Source: Kaistia geumhonensis
GTDB taxonomy: Bacteria; Pseudomonadota; Alphaproteobacteria; Rhizobiales; Kaistiaceae
Length of the DNA stretch: 64,000 nucleotides
Assembly (NCBI RefSeq): GCF_030815145.1
Contig: NZ_JAUSWJ010000001.1
Location: 3,834,501-3,898,500, forward strand
Reading direction: 5' to 3'
The stretch's first letter is position 1; each line of letters begins with the position of its first letter. Positions 50,125 through 58,795 of this stretch are shown here, one piece after another. The notes under the pieces were generated by a model. That model made no database searches, had not been told where the DNA came from, and was given only the letters and a program-made list of their open reading frames with translations. Position numbers and translations under genes: made by a program.

Positions 50125-53100
50125 TCACGCGGATCGCTGGCTGGCGCGCGCTGACGGTCCCTCGCCGACCACGCTGGCGAGGATCGCGACCAACTGAGCC
50201 TCCGTGAAGGGCTTCGAGAGGCGCGGAAGCCCAGGGTCGCCGCCATCCGGAAGCTCGGCATAGCCGGTCGAGAGGATGATCGGCAGGCCCGGATAATCCC
50301 GGCGCAACTGTTCGGCGAGCTGGGCTCCGCTCATCTGGGGCATCGCGTGGTCGGTCACGACGAGATCGACGCGGTCCCCGGCCAGCAGCGCCAGCGCTTC
50401 CATTCCGGATTGAGCCTCGACGACGCGATGGCCGAGGTCTTCCAGCATGGCGACGGTGTTCATGCGCACGAGGGCGTCGTCGTCTACGACCAGAACGGAG
50501 AGGCTCATCGGCGGTGCGGCCTCGGCGACCGGTGCAACCGGAGCCGTCTCCACGCCCGCCGGGCAGACGGCCACCGGCAGCCAGATTTCGGCAGTCGTTC
50601 CGCGGCCGGGCTCGCTGTGCAGTGCCAGCCGGCCACCCGATTGCTGGGCGAGGCCATGCACCATCGACAGGCCGAGCCCGGTGCCTTTGCCGACGCCTTT
50701 CGTCGTGAAGAAGGGCTCCCGCGCGCGCCGCAACGTCTCGGCGTCCATGCCCTCGCCGGTGTCGCTGACAGAGAGGCGCACATAGCGTCCGGGCGCGAGC
50801 TCCGGGTCTTCGGAGATGATCTCTTCCGATGCGGAAACGCGGATCGTGCCCTGCTCATGCATGGCGTCGCGCGCGTTGACGGCGATGTTGAGCAGCGCCG
50901 TCTCGAGCTGGTTGGGGTCTGTCTGGACCGTCGGCAACGCTGCGGGGAAATCCGTCTCGATGGCGATCATCGGCCCGAGCGAGCGTTGCAGCAACTCTGC
51001 CATGCCGTCGAAAAGCCGAGCGATGTCGACCGGGGCGATCTGCAGTTCCTGGCGCCGCGCGAAGGCCAGCATGCGCGACGTGAGGGCCCCGCCGCGCCGC
51101 GCGCCTTCCATGGCGTTGTCGATGAGGCGGCGCAGCTGCGGATCGGCGGGAATCCGCTTGCCGAGCAGTTCGAGGCTGCCCATCACTGCCATCAGCAGGT
51201 TGTTGAAGTCATGAGCGATGCCGCCGGTGAGCTGGCCGATCGCCTCCATCTTCTGGGCCTGCAAGAGCGCCGCCTCGGTCTGCTGGCGCACGGCGATCTC
51301 GGCGGCGACCCGCGCCTCCAGCGTTTCGTTGAGGGCCCTCAGCTGCTCCTCTGCCTTGGCGCGCTGGCGGTTCTCCTGCTCCACGGTCTGGAAAAGACGG
51401 GCATTGTCGATCGCCACCGCAGCCTGCCCGGCGATGCCGACGAGCAGCTTCTCGTGCTCCTCGAAGAAGCGGTCCGGCTCCGGATGGCCGAACAGAAGGC
51501 CGCCGATCACCTCGCCGGTCCGCGAGACGACAGGCACAGCGAGATAGCTCCGCACCGGGAGATGTCCATGCGGCATGCCGAGGAAGCCGGAGTTGAGGCC
51601 ATATTCGGGATGCTTCAAGACATCCCCGGCACGGATGATGCCCTTGCCTTCGAAGGTCGGATGGAAGAGCGGCGTGTTCCGCGGCATCGGGAAACTGTCG
51701 AAATGGCTGCGATCGACGCCCGACAGCGAATAGAGGCGGTAGCGCTCGCCCGCCTCGTCGATGACGTTGTAGAAGAAGGCGCCGAACTGCGCGCCGGTCA
51801 GGGCGACGCCGGCATCGGTGACCGTCTGGACGATCTTCTCGGGATCGAGCTCGGCGGCGATGGCCGCGCCGCTCGAATTGAGGATCTCGAGGCGCCGCCG
51901 CTCCTTGTGCTGCACCGCCTCGGCTTGCCTCTGCTCGCTGACGTCGACATTGACGCCGATCATTCCGACGAACTCGCCTTCGACTGAAAAACGCGGCCGG
52001 GCGTCGGTGAGAAGCGTCCGCCAGGCGCCGTCGGCGCGGCGATACCGCGCCTCGGCCGTGAAGCGGGTGCGCGTGCGCATGCCCTCCTCGAAGGGGCCGG
52101 CGAGCGCCTCGCGATCCTCGGGATGAACCGTCGTCGACCAGTCGAAATCGGACAAATCGTCGGGCGTTCCCCAAAACTCGCGCTGCGCGCGGTTCAGGTA
52201 GATGCAGCGGCCGTCCTGATCGCCCATCCAGAGCATGACCGGGGCGCTCTCGGCCACGAGGCGGAAGCGCGCCTCGCTCTCCTCCAGCGCCTTGCGGGCG
52301 ATCACCTGCTCGGTGACGTCGGTGCCCTGGACATAAATGCCGGCGAGCGCGCCGGACCGGTCGCGGACGGGCTGATAGATATAGTCGAGATAGTGCAGTT
52401 CGGGGGCCGCACCCGCCGCGCTCTCCAGCCAGACCGGCGCAGTCATGCCGGAGATGGCGCTCCCGCTCTCATAGACCCGGTCGAGCAATTCGAGGAAGCC
52501 TTGGCCGACCACTTCCGGCAGCGCTTCGATCACCGGCTTGCCGATGATGTCGCGATTGCCGACGAGGCGCAGATAAGCCTGGTTCGCCATGGTGAAGACG
52601 TGGTCCGGACCCTCGAGCAGGGCAGAGAATCCGGGCGTCTGCTCGACCATCATGCGCAGACGCTCGGCCTCGCCGCGCAGCCAGCGCTCGGCCGCCACCT
52701 TGTCCGTCGTCTCCACGACGATGGCGATGACGCCGAGCGGGTGACCGTCCTCGTCGAGAACGGGCGAATAGTCTAGGTTCATCCAGACCTGTTCGGGTCG
52801 GCCGTTGCGGTAGAGCGTCAGCTCCTGATCGGCGTAGCTGAGCGTCTCGCCGCGGCCAAACACGGTTCGCACGACATTGTCGTTGAAATCGGCGACCTCG
52901 ATCCAGCCCTCGCGCACCTTGGAGCCGAGCAGGGCGGGATGGCGGGCGCCGGCGAAGACCGAATAGGCGTCGTTGTAGATCATGACGCCGTCCTCGCCCC
53001 AGAGCGTGACGATAGGCACCGGAGAACGGAGGATCATGGCGACGGTGCTGATGATGCCCTGCGGCCAGCGCTCGATCGCTCCAAGCGATGTCCGTTCCCA

Positions 53101-53184
53101 GGCGAAAGCGGCGATCAGCCGGCCCATCTCGCCGCCTTCCCGCAGGAAGGCCGGTCCGATCGACCCGACCCCGTCGTTCAGCAT
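50125..53184 (-). CDS. Hybrid sensor histidine kinase (PAS-PAS-PAS-GAF-HisKA-HATPase-REC)
   Basis: 1019 residues, soluble. Three PAS-type domains (about 15-390, including TPGFSALLEGPDHVFTMANQAYLRLVG and DQDGRCIYLNRAQREFWG) and a GAF domain (about 410-590) precede HisKA with GGIAHDFNNLL (H658), a HATPase domain with VGKGTGLGLSMVHG, and a C-terminal receiver with phospho-acceptor D945 (LVVTDHAMPQMSG). The HDFNN type of H-box belongs to the HWE/HisKA group often linked to general stress or light signalling. The start at ATG 53184 is chosen over a TTG at 53262 that would run into the terminator of the DUF1127 transcript. No output regulator is adjacent. Confidence 0.9.
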   Translation of the reverse strand: MLNDGVGSIGPAFLREGGEMGRLIAAFAWERTSLGAIERWPQGIISTVAMILRSPVPIVTLWGEDGVMIYNDAYSVFAGARHPALLGSKVREGWIEVADFNDNVVRTVFGRGETLSYADQELTLYRNGRPEQVWMNLDYSPVLDEDGHPLGVIAIVVETTDKVAAERWLRGEAERLRMMVEQTPGFSALLEGPDHVFTMANQAYLRLVGNRDIIGKPVIEALPEVVGQGFLELLDRVYESGSAISGMTAPVWLESAAGAAPELHYLDYIYQPVRDRSGALAGIYVQGTDVTEQVIARKALEESEARFRLVAESAPVMLWMGDQDGRCIYLNRAQREFWGTPDDLSDFDWSTTVHPEDREALAGPFEEGMRTRTRFTAEARYRRADGAWRTLLTDARPRFSVEGEFVGMIGVNVDVSEQRQAEAVQHKERRRLEILNSSGAAIAAELDPEKIVQTVTDAGVALTGAQFGAFFYNVIDEAGERYRLYSLSGVDRSHFDSFPMPRNTPLFHPTFEGKGIIRAGDVLKHPEYGLNSGFLGMPHGHLPVRSYLAVPVVSRTGEVIGGLLFGHPEPDRFFEEHEKLLVGIAGQAAVAIDNARLFQTVEQENRQRAKAEEQLRALNETLEARVAAEIAVRQQTEAALLQAQKMEAIGQLTGGIAHDFNNLLMAVMGSLELLGKRIPADPQLRRLIDNAMEGARRGGALTSRMLAFARRQELQIAPVDIARLFDGMAELLQRSLGPMIAIETDFPAALPTVQTDPNQLETALLNIAVNARDAMHEQGTIRVSASEEIISEDPELAPGRYVRLSVSDTGEGMDAETLRRAREPFFTTKGVGKGTGLGLSMVHGLAQQSGGRLALHSEPGRGTTAEIWLPVAVCPAGVETAPVAPVAEAAPPMSLSVLVVDDDALVRMNTVAMLEDLGHRVVEAQSGMEALALLAGDRVDLVVTDHAMPQMSGAQLAEQLRRDYPGLPIILSTGYAELPDGGDPGLPRLSKPFTEAQLVAILASVVGEGPSARASQRSA

Positions 53185-53260
53185 GTCGCAAGTCCCCACG
53201 CAATTCCGCGAGGGCTTCAATGCCGGAAACCGGGTCGAAGTTCCATCGAAGGTCGCGGAC

Positions 53261-53381
53261 AAAAAAGAAAACGCCCGCCGGGGAGGAGATCGGCGGGCGT
53301 CTTCACGTCAGCGGCGCAGCGGGGAGGAGGTCGCCTGCCGCCTTTATCGCGGACGGGGGAGGACCGTCCGGCGAAGCTCTC
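53261..53381 (-). ncRNA. CcsR/cuckoo-type triple-hairpin sRNA downstream of DUF1127 (copy A)
   Basis: Directly after the DUF1127 stop, the minus strand forms three hairpins. H1: stem CGGACG / CGTCCG, loop GTCCTCCCC (53350-53370). H2: stem of 8 bp with an internal loop, apical loop ACCTCCTCCC (53311-53341). H3: stem CGCCCGCC / GGCGGGCG, loop with CTCCTCCCC, and a U-tract (53261-53299), which also serves as terminator. C-rich anti-Shine-Dalgarno-like loops next to a DUF1127 gene define the cuckoo/CcsR sRNAs of Rhodobacter and rhizobia, which are processed from the mRNA. Family membership is inferred from this architecture. Confidence 0.75.
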
Positions 53382-53528
53382 TCAGTAACCGGCGGCGCGA
53401 CGGGCGACGTGGTCGATGTCGCCGCGCTGGATCCCCATGTCGGCCAGCTCCCGGTTGTTCAACCTGACCAGCTCACCATAGGTTTCCTTGTACTTCCGCC
53501 AGTTCTTGAAGTTCTTGACGATGTTCAT
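53382..53528 (-). CDS. DUF1127 (YjiS-like) small protein, copy A
   Basis: 48 residues: an N-terminal amphipathic helix (NIVKNFKNWRKYKETY) and the DUF1127 core RLNNRELADMGIQRGDIDHVARRAA. AAGGGTG lies 7 nt before the ATG. In Rhodobacter sphaeroides the DUF1127 protein CcaF1, whose mRNA carries the CcsR RNAs, binds RNA and affects sRNA maturation; the same role here is inferred from the shared downstream hairpins. A homologous gene lies at 59495 on the other strand. Confidence 0.9.
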   Translation of the reverse strand: MNIVKNFKNWRKYKETYGELVRLNNRELADMGIQRGDIDHVARRAAGY

Positions 53529-53681
53529 TTCGGCACCCTTGCTTTGATTTCAAGGGGCGGTCCCGTTTTCGTCCGTCCGTCCCTGTCGAGACAAGAGATA
53601 GGCGCCTTCCGACTCTCCGAGCAGGGCCGATTTGGTCAAGGCTGGCTTGCATCTGGTGCATGGCAGCACGAGAAACCCCAA

Positions 53682-53702
53682 CCATATTGCAATGCAATAT
53701 GG
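53682..53702. repeat. Near-perfect 21-bp palindrome upstream of DUF1127 copy A
   Basis: Arms CCATATTGCA and TGCAATATGG around a single central A. It lies 26 nt after the stop of the universal stress gene and about 154 nt before the DUF1127 start, both on the minus strand. It is much more AT-rich than its surroundings and lacks a U-tract, so an operator is more likely than a terminator. No matching regulator is identified. Confidence 0.7.
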
Positions 53703-53727
53703 CGGCCGATGCCGATGCGCGGCCCTG

Positions 53728-54540
53728 CTAGGCTGGAATGGCGAGGACGGGGCAGGGCGCCTGCCGCATCACCCGCTCGGTATGCGTGCCGCGCAACATG
53801 TCGAGCAGGCTGTCGTGGCGGCGCGTCGGCATGGCGACGAGGTCGGCGCTGCCGGCATGGGCGAGGATCGTCTCGATCAGCGGGCCGGAGGCGAGCCGGA
53901 CCGGAGCCCAGCCTTCGCCGCTCGGCGTCGGAATGCGCGGCGCGCGTTCGCCGACATGCAGCAGTTCGACGGCGTCGTCCGCGAGACCGAGCGCGCTGGA
54001 GAGCCGTGCCACGACGTTGAGCGCATGGCCGGCCGGCGGCTGATCGGCGATCGGCATCAGGATGTGCTGGAGCGACAGCGCGCCGGTCGCCGGATCGGCG
54101 AAGCCTGGCCTGTCGAGCGGAACGAAGAGCACCGGCACCTCGGTCTCGGCGGCGATCCGTTCGGAGATCGATCCATGCAGAACCCGGTCGAGCCCCTCGC
54201 GGGCATGCGAGCCGAGCACGAGGAGATCGGCCGCATGGGCCGAGAGGAATCGCTCCACGCCGCTCGCCGGGTCGTGGTCGCGGATATCGACCTTGGAGAC
54301 GAGGACGCCGCTATCGCGGTCGACCGTCTCGCGCGGTGCGTCGGCGGCGATGAGCCCCCAGCCGGCGAGAGTTTCGCGGACGGCCGGAAAATGCCCGGCT
54401 TCGTCGCCGCGGCCCTGGACGTGCAGGACCTGGAACTCTGCCTTCAGCGCCACGGCGAGGGCCAGCGCATGCACGAAAGCGGGTCGGCTCGCGAGCGAGA
54501 AATCGGTTGTGTGGGCGATGCGATAGCGTGGTCCGGTCAT
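53728..54540 (-). CDS. Tandem universal stress protein (UspA family)
   Basis: 270 residues, two Usp domains. The first (about 1-145) has HTTDFSLASRPAFVHALALA and LLVLGSHAREGLDRVLHGSISERI; the ATP-binding-type glycine motif is G-x2-(SH)AREG-x9-G(S/T). The second (about 155-270) ends with GTHTERVMRQAPCPVLAIP. Such proteins accumulate in stress and starvation. The start at 54540 is supported by the conserved N-terminal strand. It precedes the palindrome and DUF1127 copy A on the same strand. Confidence 0.9.
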   Translation of the reverse strand: MTGPRYRIAHTTDFSLASRPAFVHALALAVALKAEFQVLHVQGRGDEAGHFPAVRETLAGWGLIAADAPRETVDRDSGVLVSKVDIRDHDPASGVERFLSAHAADLLVLGSHAREGLDRVLHGSISERIAAETEVPVLFVPLDRPGFADPATGALSLQHILMPIADQPPAGHALNVVARLSSALGLADDAVELLHVGERAPRIPTPSGEGWAPVRLASGPLIETILAHAGSADLVAMPTRRHDSLLDMLRGTHTERVMRQAPCPVLAIPA

Positions 54541-54616
54541 GGTCCGGTCGGGCTCCCCAGCCTTGGATACGACTGAGGGAGATTAGCGGTTTCGGAGCGC
54601 CGCGTCGTGATCAGGA

Positions 54617-55156
54617 TCAGTTCGCGGCGTCCTCCCGCGCGATCGTGGCGAGCGCCGCTTCGAGTTCCGCGTCGATATCGCCGTCGAGATCGATACGGAT
54701 GACGTCCTCGTCGTCGCCCGGACGCTCAAGGGTCGCCAGTTGGCTCTCGAGCAGCGAGGCGGGCATGAAATGACCCTTGCGCGTCTTCATGCGCTCGGCG
54801 AGCAGTGCATGCGAGCCGTCGAGGAAAACGAAGCTGGTCCGCCGCGCGACGCCGGAGGTCAGGATCGCGCGATAGCTGCGCTTCAGTGACGAGCAGGCGG
54901 CGACGACGCCAGACGGCGCGTCGTCCGCTTCTGCCAGTCGCGTCGCGATGGCCTTCAGCCAGGGCAGGCGGTCGTCGTCATTGAGCGGCGTGCCGGCCGA
55001 CATCTTGGCGACGTTCTCCGGTGGATGCAGCTTGTCGCCTTCGATGAAGGGGGCGCCAAAATGGGCGGCGAGCCGTTCGCCGACCGTCGTCTTGCCCGAG
55101 CCGGACACGCCCATGACGATGAGGTTTCGCTTCAGAACAGGTGTCGTGCCGGTCAT
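54617..55156 (-). CDS. gntK: Gluconokinase
   Basis: 179 residues. It phosphorylates gluconate to 6-phosphogluconate. Walker A is GVSGSGKTTVGERLA (about 16-30), and FIEGDKLHPPENVAKMSAGTPLNDDDRLPWL and CSSLKRSYR are gluconokinase signatures. It is on the same strand as its neighbours usp and the lipid kinase gene, without an evident functional link. Confidence 0.92.
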   Translation of the reverse strand: MTGTTPVLKRNLIVMGVSGSGKTTVGERLAAHFGAPFIEGDKLHPPENVAKMSAGTPLNDDDRLPWLKAIATRLAEADDAPSGVVAACSSLKRSYRAILTSGVARRTSFVFLDGSHALLAERMKTRKGHFMPASLLESQLATLERPGDDEDVIRIDLDGDIDAELEAALATIAREDAAN

Positions 55157-55219
55157 GCGATCCGCCGTGTCGGGTTGTTGTCCTGCCTAGATCGTCCGGA
55201 TCGCATGGCGGCGCAAGCC

Positions 55220-56137
55220 TCACGCCGCGACGACAGCCGCGCCCTGGCCGACATGGAGAGCGAGCGCGCCGGGCCGGCAGGTGGCGCGGAAGCGGCGTGC
55301 GCGCATCGGTTCGCCGTCGAGATTGACGGACAGCTCCTTGTCCGAGCGATATTCGAACCAGGGACCGCGCGCCCGCACGACCATGGTCTCGATCGCCGTC
55401 ATCCCCTGCATCAGGATCGAGCCGAGCGCATCAAGGCGCGCCTCCGCCGCGATCTCGGGCACGATCATGAGATCGAGCAGCCCGTCGTCGAGCATCGCGT
55501 CGGGGCAGAGCGCGATGCCGCCGCCCGCCTGCCTTCCATTGCCGATCGCGAGAGCGAGGAAGGATCCTTCCCACGAAAAGTCTTCGCCAATGATCCGCCC
55601 GGTATTGGCCGAGAGTTCGCTGAAGCGCGAGACACCTGTCAGCACATAGGCGAGCCCACCCATGCGGCGCTTGAGGTCGGGGTCGGTCTCGACCGTCACG
55701 CGCGAACCGAAGCCACCCGTCAGCAGATTGATGAAGAGGCGCGCGTCGACGAAGCCGACATCGATTGGCCGCACCGGCGCCGTCGCGGCGAGGCGGAGCG
55801 CGGCGGTCGTGTCCTCGGCGGGGATGGCGGCGGACCGGGCGAAGTCGTTGGCGGTGCCGAGCGGTAGCACGGCAAAGCCGCAGCCGGGCGGCGGGTCGGC
55901 GGCGAGCGCGGCGCCGAAGACCTCGTTGACGGTGCCGTCCCCGCCACCCGCGACAATGGTGTCGACCAAACCGGCTTTCGCGTCCGCCACCGCTTCTGCC
56001 GCCATCCGCGACGCGTCGCCCGACTCGAAGGTGACGCGCACGCTCACGACATGGCCGTCGGCACGCACCGCGCCGATCGCCTCGCGAACGCGCTGTTCCC
56101 GCGCCACCTTGCCATGCAGAATCAGGCGTAGCCTCAT
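55220..56137 (-). CDS. YegS/diacylglycerol-kinase-like lipid kinase
   Basis: 305 residues. The catalytic motif GGGDGTVNEV (about 67-76) and LPLGTANDFARS are signatures of the DAGK/YegS family, which phosphorylate lipids or related alcohols with ATP. The C-terminal part (VNLDGEPM) completes the active site. GAAGGGAACC lies before the ATG at 56137. The next gene upstream ends 12 nt away on the same strand, so the two may be cotranscribed. Confidence 0.9.
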   Translation of the reverse strand: MRLRLILHGKVAREQRVREAIGAVRADGHVVSVRVTFESGDASRMAAEAVADAKAGLVDTIVAGGGDGTVNEVFGAALAADPPPGCGFAVLPLGTANDFARSAAIPAEDTTAALRLAATAPVRPIDVGFVDARLFINLLTGGFGSRVTVETDPDLKRRMGGLAYVLTGVSRFSELSANTGRIIGEDFSWEGSFLALAIGNGRQAGGGIALCPDAMLDDGLLDLMIVPEIAAEARLDALGSILMQGMTAIETMVVRARGPWFEYRSDKELSVNLDGEPMRARRFRATCRPGALALHVGQGAAVVAA

Positions 56138-56148
56138 CGCGGTTCCCT

Positions 56149-57705
56149 TCAATGCGGGCCGGTGATGAAATCGGCCGCCCGCTCGGCGATCATCAGTGTC
56201 GGCGCCATCGTGCCGCAACTCGGAATGACCGGGATGACGGAGGCGTCGGCGATGCGCAACCCCTCGATGCCGCGGACACGGAGCTCCGGATCGACCACAG
56301 CCTCGTCGTCCGTTCCCATCCTGCAGGTGCCGCAGGTGTGGAAATAGGTCGTGCATGTGGTCCGGATGAAGTCGACCGTTTCGGCGCGGTCGAGGCGCCG
56401 CCCCGGCGCGAGATAGCTCGCGAACAGCTTGGCAAAGGCCGAGGTCTCCACGAGGTCCATCGCGAAATCCACCGCCGTCACCAGCGCCTCGAGATCGTCG
56501 GGATGCGACAGGAAGTTCGGCTGGATTTCCATCCGTCCTCCGGGGCCCGATTCAAGCAGGCGGAGATGGCCCTTGCTGCGCGATTCCATCAGGCCAGGCG
56601 CGATCGCGAAGACATCTCCCGTGAGGTCGTAGTCGGCGGCGAGTTCGGGAACGGCGCTTGCGCGCTGGAAGCAGATGGCGGTGAGATCGGGCCGAGCGAG
56701 GCCCGGCCGGCTCCTCCAGTTGATGACGCTGCCGCCGCCGTTGTCCCTGATGGGACCCAGCGGCGCCCGGGCCCGGAAGTTCACCGCCCTGATCATCGGA
56801 TGGTCCTGCAGATTGGCACCGACGCCGTGCAGGTCCGCGACAGTGTCGATACCGAGTCTGCCGAGCGCGGCGGAATTGCCGATGCCCGAGAGCAGGAGCA
56901 GCCGCGGCGTATCGATCGCCCCGAGCGACAGGATGACCTCGACCCGCGCGGCCGTCTCCGTCACGCGGTCGCCGACGAGATGATGCACGCCGGTGCAGCG
57001 GCCGTGCGCGAAGGTGAGCCGGAGAGCGAGGGAGCGGGTGAGGACTGTAAGGTTCGCAAGCGGCCTGCCGGCGTGGAGATAGCCGGTCGCCGCGCTCCAG
57101 CGCCGACCGCCCGACTGGGTCAGATTGGCCAGCGCCGCGCCTTCGTTGCTGGCGCCGTTCGGGTCGTCGATGATCGGTATGCCGAGTTCGGCGGCGCCCT
57201 CGATCATGGCCCAGGCCAGCGGATGCGGGTCGCGGCTGCGCTCGATCCTCATCGGGCCGTCAGCGCCGCGCAGGCTGGTCTCGCCGTCCTCCCAGTCCTC
57301 GATGCGGCGGAAGAAGGGGAGGCACGCGTCGAACGACCAGCCGGTCGCGCCGGCGGCCGCCCAGGCGTCGTAGTCGGCGGCGTGGCCGCGATACCAGTGC
57401 AGTGCGCCGGTCGAGGACGAGCCGCCGAGCACCCGGCCGCGCGGCAGGGCCATGGTCCGGCCGTTGACGAGGCTGGTCGCGGCATATTCGTAGCCCCAGT
57501 CGAGGCTGCCGTTGCAGAACGCCACCCAGCGGGCGGGATCGGCGATCCCGTCGAAGCCCTCGTCGTCGGGCCCGGCTTCAATGACGAGAACCGTCGCGCT
57601 GCTCCGCTCGGCGAGGCGGCGGGCCACGGCCGAGCCGGCGGTGCCCCCGCCGACGACGATATAGTCGTAGGAGGGGAGGAGCGCGGGCGGTGTCGATGCC
57701 GTCAT
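56149..57705 (-). CDS. GMC-family FAD oxidoreductase
   Basis: 518 residues. The N-terminal FAD motif is DYIVVGGGTAGSAVARRLAE (about 13-32), and the GMC signatures RGRVLGGSSSTGALHWYRG and EVILSLGAIDTPRLLLLSGIG are intact. The first catalytic residue is present in YFHTCGTCRMG. The second catalytic position, His or Asn in GMC enzymes (as in NTNAPT), is Gly here (GTMAPTLMIAE). It may oxidise an alcohol (choline-, glucose- or alcohol-dehydrogenase-like), or it may be altered in mechanism. No electron acceptor gene is adjacent. Confidence 0.85.
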   Translation of the reverse strand: MTASTPPALLPSYDYIVVGGGTAGSAVARRLAERSSATVLVIEAGPDDEGFDGIADPARWVAFCNGSLDWGYEYAATSLVNGRTMALPRGRVLGGSSSTGALHWYRGHAADYDAWAAAGATGWSFDACLPFFRRIEDWEDGETSLRGADGPMRIERSRDPHPLAWAMIEGAAELGIPIIDDPNGASNEGAALANLTQSGGRRWSAATGYLHAGRPLANLTVLTRSLALRLTFAHGRCTGVHHLVGDRVTETAARVEVILSLGAIDTPRLLLLSGIGNSAALGRLGIDTVADLHGVGANLQDHPMIRAVNFRARAPLGPIRDNGGGSVINWRSRPGLARPDLTAICFQRASAVPELAADYDLTGDVFAIAPGLMESRSKGHLRLLESGPGGRMEIQPNFLSHPDDLEALVTAVDFAMDLVETSAFAKLFASYLAPGRRLDRAETVDFIRTTCTTYFHTCGTCRMGTDDEAVVDPELRVRGIEGLRIADASVIPVIPSCGTMAPTLMIAERAADFITGPH

Positions 57706-57927
57706 CGGCCGCGTCCGTTGCGGCGGTCGCCATTGCATCGGCCTGCGCACGAAAAATCGATCTGCGGATGCGGTGATCCGCGCCCGAATCCAATCTGTTG
57801 CATGGATGCCCCCGCCGCGACTGATCTGTGTATGCACGAACAATCGCAGGGGCGTTGCGCATCGCCTAGTACGAAATTAGGAGCGGGTTGACGCAGCGGT
57901 GGAGAGCGTGCGTGCCGCCGGCGAGAA

Positions 57928-58743
57928 TCAGCGGAAACCGGCTCCGCCAGCCGCCAGAAGGGCGCGGAAGCGACCGGGCGTCAGGCCGTAGCGCCCCTTG
58001 AAGGCGCGGGTCAGATGGCTCTGGTCGGAGAAGCCTGTCTCTGCGGCGACATCGGCCAGAGCCTCGCCGCGGGCGATCCGTCGATGGGCGACAGCGAGGC
58101 GGCGGCCCACGAGATATCGATGCGGCGAGGTGCCGACGAAGGCACGGAAATGGCGCGCCGTTTCGAAGCGGTCGAGGCCCGACACGCGCTCGATGTCCTC
58201 GGAGGCGATCGGCCGGTCGAACTCGGCATCGATCAGCGCCTTGACCCGCCGCATGCGGGCGAGCGGCTTCGACCGGTCGGCCGGTGCGAGGCCGGCCCGG
58301 CGCGCTAGGCGTCCAGCGCAATCGGCGAGGAAGCCGTCTACCGCGAGCGGATCGGCCGGCTCCGGGAAGGAAGCGAAAAACTCGTCGATAAGCGTCGCGA
58401 GAACCGCATCCTCCGCGACCGCCTCGCCGACGAAGGGCAACGGTCCCCGGCCACCGAGCGCCGCGAGAACGCGGTCCGGGTCGAGATAGACCATGCGGTA
58501 GAGGAACCCGTCCGGCGTCGCCGAGCGGCCGTCATGCCATTCGTCGGGATGCAGCACCATGCACTGGCCGCGGGCGCTGATCCGGCCGGCACCGCGATAG
58601 CGGAAGCCTTGTGCGCCCAAAAGCGTCGCGCCGACCGCATAGGTCTCGTGGCGGTGCAGGTCATAGGCATGGCCGCCGAACCTCGCCAGCAGGCGCTGCA
58701 CGCCGCGCTGGGGCGGCTCGGTGGAGATGAAGTCGTCGGGCAT
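57928..58743 (-). CDS. AraC-family regulator with N-terminal cupin
   Basis: 271 residues from ATG 58743; a GTG at 58752 is an alternative. The N-terminal AraC-binding-type cupin (about 20-105; HRHETYAVGATLLG) and the C-terminal double helix-turn-helix (about 165-262; VSGLDRFETARHFRAFVGTSPHRYLVGRRL then AETGFSDQSHLTRAFKGRYGLTPGRFR) are clear. It is divergent from the DUF2000 gene, with 52 nt between starts, and is probably its regulator. Confidence 0.92.
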   Translation of the reverse strand: MPDDFISTEPPQRGVQRLLARFGGHAYDLHRHETYAVGATLLGAQGFRYRGAGRISARGQCMVLHPDEWHDGRSATPDGFLYRMVYLDPDRVLAALGGRGPLPFVGEAVAEDAVLATLIDEFFASFPEPADPLAVDGFLADCAGRLARRAGLAPADRSKPLARMRRVKALIDAEFDRPIASEDIERVSGLDRFETARHFRAFVGTSPHRYLVGRRLAVAHRRIARGEALADVAAETGFSDQSHLTRAFKGRYGLTPGRFRALLAAGGAGFR

Positions 58744-58795
58744 CGGACGCACGATCGTTCAAGACGGTGTCGGGCATTGATCCTAGGTTCTCGGC

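Noticed and set aside
53185-53262. TTG start extending the hybrid kinase by 26 residues
   Set aside because: The extension approaches the U-tract terminator of the DUF1127-sRNA transcript and has no ribosome binding site; ATG 53184 is better.
53529-53650. Heat-shock (RpoH) or EcfG promoter before DUF1127 copy A
   Set aside because: A CTTGAC and a CCTATCT are visible, but their spacing is about 31 nt, too long; no GGAAC-N16-17-CGTT match was seen. Promoter left unassigned.
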